The notes beneath the pieces were generated by a model, which was not told where the DNA came from, searched no databases, and was given only the letters and a program-made list of their open reading frames with translations. The position numbers and the translations under genes were made by a program. Positions 1 to 7,105 of a stretch of 36,465 nt of DNA are shown here, piece by piece (the first letter of the stretch is position 1; the number at the start of each line of letters is the position of its first letter). This DNA is from Azospirillum sp. B4 (GTDB lineage Bacteria > Pseudomonadota > Alphaproteobacteria > Azospirillales > Azospirillaceae): positions 1-36,465 of the forward strand of contig NZ_BACU01000499.1 in NCBI RefSeq assembly GCF_000333275.1. The letters run 5' to 3'.

Positions 1-100
1 ACATGGCGGAAAGCTGGGCGGCAGCCTCAGCTACGCCACTGCCGAGGGCGGAGGGGCCGCCTTCACCCTGAAGGTGCCGGTCGATGACCGCAACGTCTGA
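1..100 (+). CDS. hupT: HupT-like sensor histidine kinase, C-terminal end only
   Basis: The window opens inside a gene whose last 32 codons are readable from base 2 to the TGA at 98-100. The peptide runs HGGKLGGSLSYATAEGGG, then a beta strand AAFTLKVPV. This is the usual end of a histidine-kinase ATPase domain (G2 box followed by the final strand). It overlaps the next gene, hupU, by 17 bp. In H2-sensing systems the kinase HupT/HoxJ is encoded directly next to hupUV and receives the hydrogen signal from that hydrogenase, so HupT is the natural assignment. Most of the protein lies outside the window, so the PAS and phospho-acceptor domains cannot be checked. Confidence 0.75.
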   Translation, partial: HGGKLGGSLSYATAEGGGAAFTLKVPVDDRNV

Positions 101-1109
101 ACCGGGCCGCCCGCTGAGGCTGCTGTGGCTGCAGTCCGGCGGCTGCGGTGGCTGCACCCTGTCCCTGCTGGGGGCGGAGAAGCCGGACCTGCTGACGGCG
201 CTGACGGCGGCCAACGTGGAGCTGCTGTGGCATCCGTCCCTCAGCGAGGCGACGGGTGGCGAGGTCCGCGTCCTCCTGGAGGCGGCGGCCGCCGGCGACC
301 AGCCGGTGGACATCCTGTGCCTGGAGGGGTCGGTCATCAACGGGCCGGGCGGCACCGGCCGCTTCCACCTGATGGCGGGGACGGGCAAGCCCATGCGCGA
401 CTGGATCGCCGCCATCGCCCGCCGGGCCGGCTATGTCGTGGCCGTGGGCAGCTGTGCCGCCTTCGGCGGCGTCACCGCGGCCGGCGGCAACGAAGTGGAG
501 GCCTGCGGCCTGGCCTATGACGGCACCCGCGCCGGCGGTCTGCTGGGGGCGAACTTCCGCTCCGCCAAGGGCCTGCCCGTCATCAACATCGCCGGCTGCC
601 CCATCCATCCCGGCTGGTTCACCGACACCCTGCTGCAGATCGGCGCCGGCACCCTGACCCCCGGCGACCTGGACGAGTGGGAACGGCCGCTGGCCTATAC
701 CGCCCACTTGGTCCACCATGGCTGCGCCCGCAATGAGTTCTATGAGTTCAAGGCCAGCGCCGAGCAGCCGGGCGACCTGGGCTGCATGATGGAGAATCTG
801 GGCTGCAAGGGGACGCAGGCGCGGGCGGACTGCAACATCCGTCCCTGGAACGGCGGCGGTTCCTGCCTGGACGGCAACTACGCCTGCATCAACTGCACGG
901 CACCGGGTTTTGAGGAGCCGGGCCACGCCTTCGCCGTGACGCCCAAGGTGGCGGGCATTCCCATCGGCCTGCCGACCGATATGCCCAAGGCCTGGTTCGT
1001 GGCGCTGGCCTCCCTGTCCAAGGCGGCGACGCCGAAGCGGCTGCGCGACAACGCCGCGCGGCCCACGCCTGTCGTTCTTCCCCATGACAAGCGCAAGGAC
1101 AGCGCATGA
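84..1109 (+). CDS. hupU: Regulatory [NiFe] hydrogenase small subunit HupU (H2 sensor)
   Basis: This 341-residue protein carries the electron-relay iron-sulfur clusters of an H2-sensing hydrogenase. The proximal-cluster cysteines are visible as CGGC at 21-24, Cys124 (GSCAAFGG) and Cys172 (GCPIHPGW). The distal-cluster set is His211, Cys214 and the cysteines at 234 and 241. The medial-cluster pair has the standard spacing Cys250-x17-Cys268-x2-Cys271. There is no twin-arginine signal peptide and no C-terminal membrane anchor. This separates it from the exported uptake enzyme HupS and fits the cytoplasmic sensor HupU/HoxB. The ATG lies inside the 3' end of the kinase gene, and the stop overlaps hupV by 4 bp (ATGA), so translation is probably coupled. 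HupUV is expected to relay hydrogen availability to HupT and so control uptake hydrogenase genes, which are not in this window. Confidence 0.92.
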   Translation: MTATSEPGRPLRLLWLQSGGCGGCTLSLLGAEKPDLLTALTAANVELLWHPSLSEATGGEVRVLLEAAAAGDQPVDILCLEGSVINGPGGTGRFHLMAGTGKPMRDWIAAIARRAGYVVAVGSCAAFGGVTAAGGNEVEACGLAYDGTRAGGLLGANFRSAKGLPVINIAGCPIHPGWFTDTLLQIGAGTLTPGDLDEWERPLAYTAHLVHHGCARNEFYEFKASAEQPGDLGCMMENLGCKGTQARADCNIRPWNGGGSCLDGNYACINCTAPGFEEPGHAFAVTPKVAGIPIGLPTDMPKAWFVALASLSKAATPKRLRDNAARPTPVVLPHDKRKDSA

Positions 1110-2560
1110 GCCGCCTGATCGTCGGTCCCTTCAACCGGGTCGAAGGCGACCTGGAGGTGCGCCTGGACATCAGCGCCGGCATGGTCGCCGACGCCCGCGT
1201 CGTCTCCCCCCTTTATCGCGGGTTCGAGGCCATGCTGGTGGGCAAGCCGGCGCTGGATGCGCTGGTCTATGCGCCACGCATCTGCGGCATCTGTTCGGTG
1301 TCGCAGTCGGTGGCGGCGGCGCGGGCGCTGGCGGCCACCGGTGCCGTGCCGCTTGCCGCCAACGGCGGTCTGGCGGTGAACCTGATCCACGCGGTGGAAA
1401 ACGTCGCCGACCACCTGACCCATTTCTACCTGTTCTTCATGCCCGACTTCGCCCGCGCCGTTTACGCGGGGGAGGCCTGGCATGCCGACGCGGCCGCCCG
1501 GTTCGCGGCGGTGAAGGGGGATGCCGCGCGGGATTTCCTGCCCGCCCGGGCGGAGCTGATGAACCTGCTGGGCATCCTGGCCGGCAAATGGCCCCACACC
1601 CTGGCGGTGCAGCCCGGCGGATCGACCCGCGCCGTCTCCCGGGCGGAGCTGGCGCGGCTGGGCGCTGTGCTAGCCGGCTTCCGCCGCTTCCTGGAACGCA
1701 CCCTGTTCGCCGACACGCTGGAGGCGGTGGCGGCATTGTCCACCCGCGACGCCCTGCTGGCCTGGGCGGAGGCGCGGGCGGTACGGGGCGATTTCGCCCA
1801 TTACGTCACCCTGTCCCAGGCGGTGGGCCTGAACCGCCTGGGCCGCACCGACCTGCGGCACATGAGCTATGGCGCCTATCCCTCGGCGGAGGGGCCCCTG
1901 TTCCCGCGCGGGGTGTTCCGGCACCGCGTGGCCGGCGTGCTGCCGGTGGACCGCATCACCGAGGATGTCAGCCACGCCTGGTACCGCGCCGCCCCGGACG
2001 GCGCGCCGCGCTCGCCGCGCGATCCGGGGGCGCCGCCGGATGCCGCGCGGGAAGACGCCTATTCCTGGTGCAAGGCGCCTCGCCTGGAGGGGGAGGTGGC
2101 GGAGGTCGGCGCCCTGTCACGCCAGCTGGTCGCCGGGCATCCGCTGCCGCGCGACCTGGTGGCGCGTGACGGCGCGACGGTGGAGGCACGGGTGGTGGCC
2201 CGCCTGCTGGAGGTGGCATTGGTCACCATGGCCATGGAACGCTGGCTGCGCGCCATCGACCCGGCGGCCCCCTTCATCGACCACACGCCCCTGCCGGCGG
2301 CGGGGGAGGGCGCGGGCCTGACGGAGGCCGCCCGGGGCTCCCTGGGCCATTGGGTCAGCCTTCAGGGCGGGCGCATCGCCAATTACCAGATCATCGCCCC
2401 CACCACCTGGAACTTCTCCCCCCGCGACGCCGCCGGCGTGCCGGGACCGCTGGAGCAGGCTTTGCGCGGGGCTCCCGTCCGCGAGGGGGAGACGGAGCCG
2501 GTGGCGGTGCAGCACATCGTCCGCTCTTTCGATCCCTGCATGGTCTGCACGGTGCACTGA
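1106..2560 (+). CDS. hupV: Regulatory [NiFe] hydrogenase large subunit HupV (H2 sensor)
   Basis: This 484-residue catalytic subunit binds the NiFe(CN)2CO centre through two motifs: RICGIC at 58-63 and DPCMVC near the C-terminus. The protein ends DPCMVCTVH with the stop codon directly after the histidine. There is therefore no C-terminal tail for a maturation endopeptidase to remove, a hallmark of H2-sensing hydrogenases (HupV/HoxC). Residues 62 and 110 are Ile and Phe, the bulky gas-channel residues known from HoxC of Ralstonia eutropha, where standard uptake enzymes have Val and Leu. These slow O2 entry and give oxygen-insensitive H2 sensing. It overlaps hupU by 4 bp and hypF by 1 bp (TGATG), so the three genes form one coupled translational unit. 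Confidence 0.94.
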   Translation: MSRLIVGPFNRVEGDLEVRLDISAGMVADARVVSPLYRGFEAMLVGKPALDALVYAPRICGICSVSQSVAAARALAATGAVPLAANGGLAVNLIHAVENVADHLTHFYLFFMPDFARAVYAGEAWHADAAARFAAVKGDAARDFLPARAELMNLLGILAGKWPHTLAVQPGGSTRAVSRAELARLGAVLAGFRRFLERTLFADTLEAVAALSTRDALLAWAEARAVRGDFAHYVTLSQAVGLNRLGRTDLRHMSYGAYPSAEGPLFPRGVFRHRVAGVLPVDRITEDVSHAWYRAAPDGAPRSPRDPGAPPDAAREDAYSWCKAPRLEGEVAEVGALSRQLVAGHPLPRDLVARDGATVEARVVARLLEVALVTMAMERWLRAIDPAAPFIDHTPLPAAGEGAGLTEAARGSLGHWVSLQGGRIANYQIIAPTTWNFSPRDAAGVPGPLEQALRGAPVREGETEPVAVQHIVRSFDPCMVCTVH

Positions 2561-4881
2561 TGGCGATCCCCGACGTCCTGGGGCGCCGCATCCGCGTGCG
2601 GGGGCTGGTGCAGGGGGTGGGCTTCCGACCCCACGTCTGGCACTTGGCGCGGGCACTGAATCTGGCCGGCAGCGTCGCCAACGATGGGGAGGGCGTGACC
2701 ATTCACGCCTGGGGTGACGCAGCGGCGCTGGACAGCTTCCAGGGCCGGCTGCGTGGCGAGGCGCCGCCCCTGGCGCGTATCGACGCCGTCGAGGTGGTTG
2801 CCCACGACGGCCCGGCGCCCGATGGCTTCACCATCGCCGCCAGCGCCGGGGGCACGGTGCGGACAGGCATCGTGCCGGATGCCGCCACCTGTCCCGCCTG
2901 CCGGGCGGAACTGTTCGATCCCGCCGACCGGCGCCGGGGCTACGCCTTCGGCAACTGCACCCATTGCGGGCCCCGGCTGTCCATCGTCAGCGCGATCCCC
3001 TACGATCGCGCCAACACCGCCATGGCGGCCTTCCCCATGTGCCCGGCCTGCGCCGCCGAATACGCCGACCCCGCCAACCGCCGCTTTCATGCCCAGCCGA
3101 CCGCCTGTCCCGCCTGCGGCCCCCGGCTGTGGCTGGAGCCGGCGCCGGACGCGGGGAGGGATCCGCTGGACGCGGCGGCGGCGCTGCTGCGTGGCGCCGG
3201 TATCGTCGCCCTCAAGGGCATCGGCGGCTTCCACTTGGCCTGTGACGCCACTAATCCCGACGCGGTGAGGGAGTTGCGACGCCGCAAGGCGCGCGACGCC
3301 AAGCCCTTCGCCCTTATGGCCCGCACGGTGGCGGAGGTCGGGCGCTATTGCCGGCTGGATGAGGACGCCCGCGCCCTGCTGGAGTCCCCCGCCGCTCCCA
3401 TCGTGCTGCTGCCCTGCCGGCCCGATGGCGCCCCGCTGCCGGATGGACTGGCGCCGGACCAGGATCATCTGGGCTTCATGCTGCCTTACACGCCGTTGCA
3501 TCATCTGCTGATGGCGCGCTTGGACGGCCCCCTGGTGATGACCTCGGGCAACCGGTCGGATGAGCCGCAGGTGATCACCAACGAGCAGGCGCGGGACCGC
3601 CTGGCCGGGCTGGCGGACGCCTGGCTGATGCATGACCGGGCCATCCTGAACCGCCTGGACGACAGCGTGGTCGCCGCCGGCTGCGGCGCGCCCGTCATCC
3701 TGCGGCGGGCGCGGGGGTACGCGCCAGCACCCCTGCCCTTGCCGCCGGGCTTCGGCGGGTTGCCATCGACCCTGGCCATGGGGGGTGAGCTGAAGGCGAC
3801 ATTTTGCCTGATGCGGAACGGGCAGGCCATCCTGTCCCAGCACATTGGTGACCTGGAGGACGCGGCCGCCCTGGACGACTACCGCGCCATGCTGCGCCTC
3901 TACCGCGACCTGTTCGACTTCACGCCGGCGGTGGTCGCGGTCGATACCCACCCGGACTATCTTTCCACCACGCTCGGCGCCGCGCTGGCGCGGGAATGCG
4001 GCGCCCGGCTGGTGCGCGTCGGCCACCATCACGCCCATATGGCCGCTTGTCTGGCCGACGCTGGCATCGGGTTGGAGGAGGGCGGGGCGGGCGTGTTCGG
4101 CCTGATCCTGGACGGCCTGGGCCTGGGCATCGACGGGACGCTGTGGGGCGGTGAGATCCTGCGCGGCGGCTATCGCGGCGTCGCCCGCGCCGCCCATATC
4201 GCGCCGGTCGCCCTGCCCGGCGGGGCGGCGGCGATGCGGGAACCGTGGCGCAACCTGGTGGCCCAGTTGCGGCACGCCTTTGGCGACGGCTGGCGGGACC
4301 GGGCCGGCGCCGTGCTGGCACACCTTCCGGCCGGTGCCCCGGTGGCCGTGCTGGAGCGCATGTTGGAAACCGGCACCAACGCGCCGCCCTGTTCCTCGGC
4401 CGGCCGGCTGTTCGATGCCGTGGCGGCGGCGCTGGGTGTCCATCCCGCGCGCATCGGGCATGAGGCGCAGGCCGCCCTGGCGCTGGAGGCGCTGGCGCGC
4501 GACCATGTCGCCGCGGCGGAGCCCTATCCGGCGGCCCTGGGCGGGGACGATCCGCTGGTGATCGACTGGGCGCCGATGTGGCAGGCGCTGCTGGCCGATC
4601 TCGCCGCCGGACGGGCGTCCGGTTGGATCGCCGCCCGTTTCCACCTGGGCTTCACCCAGGCCCTGGCCGACGCGGTGGCGCGGGTGGGGGCCGGCCCCGG
4701 TGCCCTGGTGGCGCTGTCCGGTGGTGTTCTGCAAAACCGCATCGTCCTGGCTGACCTCCAGTCCCGCTTGCGCGCGGTGGGCTGCCAGCCGGTGGCGCAT
4801 GGGCGGGTTCCGGCCAATGACGGCGGCCTGGCGCTGGGCCAGGCCGTGCTGGGCGCCCTGGCCACCCTGTCCCCCGTATAG
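2560..4881 (+). CDS. hypF: Carbamoyltransferase HypF, [NiFe]-hydrogenase maturation
   Basis: HypF takes carbamoyl phosphate and ATP and passes the carbamoyl group to HypE, the first step in making the cyanide ligands of the NiFe centre. The 773 residues show the full family architecture. An N-terminal acylphosphatase domain has VQGVGFRP at 17-24. Two zinc-finger-like pairs of CxxC motifs follow at about 109-185 (CPAC, CTHC, CPAC, CPAC). Next come a YrdC-like domain at about 200-385 (KGIGGFHLACDA, KPFALM, TSGNRSDEP) and a Kae1-like C-terminal domain with the metal motif HHHAH. The reading frame is open upstream to 2350, but the ATG at 2560 overlaps the hupV stop by one base and starts exactly at the acylphosphatase domain. 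It is the last gene of the hydrogen-sensing operon; the next gene is convergent. Confidence 0.97.
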   Translation: MAIPDVLGRRIRVRGLVQGVGFRPHVWHLARALNLAGSVANDGEGVTIHAWGDAAALDSFQGRLRGEAPPLARIDAVEVVAHDGPAPDGFTIAASAGGTVRTGIVPDAATCPACRAELFDPADRRRGYAFGNCTHCGPRLSIVSAIPYDRANTAMAAFPMCPACAAEYADPANRRFHAQPTACPACGPRLWLEPAPDAGRDPLDAAAALLRGAGIVALKGIGGFHLACDATNPDAVRELRRRKARDAKPFALMARTVAEVGRYCRLDEDARALLESPAAPIVLLPCRPDGAPLPDGLAPDQDHLGFMLPYTPLHHLLMARLDGPLVMTSGNRSDEPQVITNEQARDRLAGLADAWLMHDRAILNRLDDSVVAAGCGAPVILRRARGYAPAPLPLPPGFGGLPSTLAMGGELKATFCLMRNGQAILSQHIGDLEDAAALDDYRAMLRLYRDLFDFTPAVVAVDTHPDYLSTTLGAALARECGARLVRVGHHHAHMAACLADAGIGLEEGGAGVFGLILDGLGLGIDGTLWGGEILRGGYRGVARAAHIAPVALPGGAAAMREPWRNLVAQLRHAFGDGWRDRAGAVLAHLPAGAPVAVLERMLETGTNAPPCSSAGRLFDAVAAALGVHPARIGHEAQAALALEALARDHVAAAEPYPAALGGDDPLVIDWAPMWQALLADLAAGRASGWIAARFHLGFTQALADAVARVGAGPGALVALSGGVLQNRIVLADLQSRLRAVGCQPVAHGRVPANDGGLALGQAVLGALATLSPV

Positions 4882-4897
4882 GATAGGTAGGCGCCTC

Positions 4898-5788
4898 TCA
4901 TGCCTTTCCTTCGGCGACCAGCCAGTCGACCAGGCGCGTCAGGGCCGGCGATTTGTGCGCGTCGAAGGGGATCAGGGCGACATAGCCGGTGCGGGGCACG
5001 CGCAGCGCGGGGAAGGGCGTGAGGATGCGCCCGGCCTCCAGGTCGCCCTGCAGCACGGGGAAGGGGCCGATGCCGATGCCGAAACCGTCGGCCACCGCCT
5101 GCAAGGTGACGAAGAAATGGTCGAACACGCGGCGGCGCTGGTCCGGCCGGTGGGGAACGCCGGCGCGTTCCAGCCAATCCGCCCAGTCTCCCGGCCGGGT
5201 CTCGCTGCCCAGCAGCACGTGGTGCGCGACGTCGGCCGGGGTATGCAGGGGCAGCCGCTGGAACAGGGCCGGGCTGATGATCAGCGTGTCGGCTTCCACC
5301 AGGAAGGGCACCGCCTGGTATTGCGGCCACGCCTCCCGCGCCGCCAGGCCCCGCCGGATGGCCAGGTCGAAGCCGCCGCGCAATTCATCATGCACGGTCG
5401 TCGCCGTCGTCACCGTCACCTCCACCTCCGGATGGCCGGCGTGGAAGCGCTCCAGCCGGGGGATCAGCCAGCGCATGGCGAAGGTGGTCGGCGCGTTGAC
5501 ACGCAGGATGTGCCGCACGGCGGGACGGCCGCACGTCTCCGCCGCCGCGACCATGCGATCGAAAGACAGGCTGACCTCCGCCGCGAAGGCGCGGGCTGCG
5601 GCTGTGGCCACCATGCGCCGGCCGGTGCGCACGAACAGGCGTTGGCCCAGCCACATCTCCAGCGCCGCGATCTGCCGGCTGACCGCGCCATGGGTCAGGC
5701 CCAGCTCGGTGCCGGCCTCGGCGTAGCTGCCGGTGCGGGCGGCGACCTCGAAAACGCGCAGGGCGTTGAGCGGGGGCAGACGGCGCAT
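4898..5788 (-). CDS. LysR-family transcriptional regulator (GcvA-like)
   Basis: This 296-residue regulator has a winged helix-turn-helix at residues 8-60 (LNALRVFEVAARTGSYAEAG, then LTHGAVSRQIAALE). It is followed by a substrate-binding domain like that of LysR regulators of the GcvA/AmpR branch. That branch is marked by the N-terminus RRLPPLNALRVFEVAAR and by a conserved stretch MRWLIPRLERF. It is transcribed divergently from the MFS transporter at 5901, and a 9-bp inverted repeat spans their shared promoter region. By the usual logic of LysR regulators it probably controls that transporter and itself. The inducer cannot be told from the sequence. Its 3' end lies only 16 bp from the hypF stop, in convergent orientation, and I see no clear terminator there. 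Confidence 0.88.
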   Translation of the reverse strand: MRRLPPLNALRVFEVAARTGSYAEAGTELGLTHGAVSRQIAALEMWLGQRLFVRTGRRMVATAAARAFAAEVSLSFDRMVAAAETCGRPAVRHILRVNAPTTFAMRWLIPRLERFHAGHPEVEVTVTTATTVHDELRGGFDLAIRRGLAAREAWPQYQAVPFLVEADTLIISPALFQRLPLHTPADVAHHVLLGSETRPGDWADWLERAGVPHRPDQRRRVFDHFFVTLQAVADGFGIGIGPFPVLQGDLEAGRILTPFPALRVPRTGYVALIPFDAHKSPALTRLVDWLVAEGKA

Positions 5789-5792
5789 GGTA

Positions 5793-5856
5793 ACCCGTGA
5801 GAAAAGCCGACGGATTGTGTGATCGGGCTCAGGCTATTCGATGGAAACTCACGGGT
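5793..5856. promoter_or_regulatory. 9-bp inverted repeat in the LysR/MFS divergent promoter
   Basis: ACCCGTGAG at 5793-5801 is repeated in inverted orientation as CTCACGGGT at 5848-5856, with 46 bp between. The first arm starts 5 bp upstream of the LysR start codon. Paired sites in a divergent LysR region usually act as recognition and activation sites, so this is a candidate operator. The assignment is inference. If correct, it also argues that the MFS gene starts at 5889 or 5901 and not at the earlier ATG at 5841, which would place the second arm inside the coding region. Confidence 0.4.
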
Positions 5857-5900
5857 ATAGGGTTTTTGTCCTCTGCAGCGTGATCCGGATGCTGAACGCC

Positions 5901-7091
5901 ATGACGACGGCCAACTGGGCGGAAAAGGAACAGGATGCTGAACCGTCTTCGCGGCGGCGCAACCTGCTGGGGGCCTGCCTCGCCCATCTGGTGCATGACG
6001 GCTACACCGACCAGCTTTACGCCCTGCTGCCTGTCTGGCAGGCGGAGTTCGGCCTGTCCTACGCCGCGCTGGCGGCGGTCCGCGCGCTCTATTCCGGAAC
6101 GATGGGCGGCTTGCAGGTCCCGGCGGGGGAACTTACGGCCAGGCTCAACCCCCGTGCCGTCCTGGTGCTGGCGACGCTGATCGCCGCCGCCGGTTATCTC
6201 GTCATGGCGCTGCCCTTGGGGTTTCCCGGGCTGTGCGCCGGCCTGCTGGTGGCCGGCGTCGGCTCCAGCCTTCAGCATCCGCGCGCCTCATTGCTGGTCA
6301 CCACCAGCTATGGCGGGGCGTCGCGGGGGCCGCTGGGCATCTACAACTTCGCCGGTGACCTGGGCAAGGCCATCTTCCCGGCCGTCGTCGCCCTGCTGTT
6401 GCCTGTCTTCGCCTGGCGACCCGTGGTCGGCGTCATGGCCGCGGTGGGCGTGGCGATGGCCGCCGGGCTGCTGGTGGTCATGCCGGTCCAGCCCGCCATG
6501 GCCCGGGCGGAAAAATCCCATGCGGGCGGCGGGGATGGCCGGGGCTTCGGCCTTCTGCTGGCGATTGGCGCCTTCGATACCGCGACGCGCATGGGGTATC
6601 TACTGTTTCTGCCGTTCCTGCTGCACGCCAAGGGCGGGCAGGAGGCCACCGTGGGTGTCGGCCTGGCGCTGCTGTTCGCCGGCGGTGCGCTGGGCAAGGC
6701 GTGTTGCGGCCGGCTGGGCCAACGCTTGGGCGTGGTGTGGGGCGTGGTCCTGACCGAAGGGGCGACGGCGCTGTTCATGCTGGCGACCCTGGCGGGCCCC
6801 CTGGGCCTGACGCTGGCCCTGCTGCCCTGCCTGGGCGTTGTCCTGAACGGCACGTCCTCGATCCTTTATGGGACCGTTCCGGAGCTGGCCAGGCGGGGGC
6901 GGGTAGGGCGGGCCTTCGCGCTGTTCTACACCGGCGTCATCGGCGCCGGCGGCATCGCCCCCATCGTCTACGGCGCCATCGCGGACCATTCCAGCCGGAC
7001 CATCGGCATCGTCGCGGCCGCGTTGACGGCGGCCGCCATCATTCCCATGGTCCTGGCCTTGCGGCCCGTCCTGGGGCGGTCGCCGTCCTGA
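5901..7091 (+). CDS. MFS transporter, Fsr (fosmidomycin resistance)-like
   Basis: This is a 12-helix major facilitator superfamily protein of about 396 residues, predicted in the inner membrane. The N-terminal region (NLLGACLAHLVHDGYTDQLY, then LLPVWQAEFGLSY) resembles the Fsr group of efflux carriers, which share a HxxxD segment in the first helix. Repeated glycine-rich hydrophobic helices cover the full length, with a polar central loop around AEKSHAGGGDGRG. The start is uncertain: in-frame ATGs lie at 5841, 5889 and 5901. I chose 5901 because it leaves a normal 20-residue lead-in to helix 1 and keeps the promoter repeat outside the gene. None of the starts has a strong ribosome-binding site. 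The gene is divergent from the LysR regulator. The substrate is unknown; efflux of a small molecule or antibiotic is the likely general role. Confidence 0.82.
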   Translation: MTTANWAEKEQDAEPSSRRRNLLGACLAHLVHDGYTDQLYALLPVWQAEFGLSYAALAAVRALYSGTMGGLQVPAGELTARLNPRAVLVLATLIAAAGYLVMALPLGFPGLCAGLLVAGVGSSLQHPRASLLVTTSYGGASRGPLGIYNFAGDLGKAIFPAVVALLLPVFAWRPVVGVMAAVGVAMAAGLLVVMPVQPAMARAEKSHAGGGDGRGFGLLLAIGAFDTATRMGYLLFLPFLLHAKGGQEATVGVGLALLFAGGALGKACCGRLGQRLGVVWGVVLTEGATALFMLATLAGPLGLTLALLPCLGVVLNGTSSILYGTVPELARRGRVGRAFALFYTGVIGAGGIAPIVYGAIADHSSRTIGIVAAALTAAAIIPMVLALRPVLGRSPS

Positions 7092-7105
7092 CGATCGGGC
7101 GGGCG

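Noticed and set aside
1084-2169. 361-codon frame overlapping hupV on the same strand
   Set aside because: It is an out-of-frame shadow of hupV, which has complete hydrogenase motifs; the alternative product is Gly/Arg/Pro-rich filler.
2350-2559. N-terminal extension of HypF
   Set aside because: The frame is open but the added residues lie over hupV and precede the acylphosphatase domain; the TGATG overlap gives a natural start at 2560.
2383-4800. 805-codon open frame antisense to hypF, and similar long antisense frames elsewhere
   Set aside because: High GC content leaves long stop-free frames opposite real genes. The translations are low-complexity (rich in Arg, Gly, Gln, His) with no recognisable motif.
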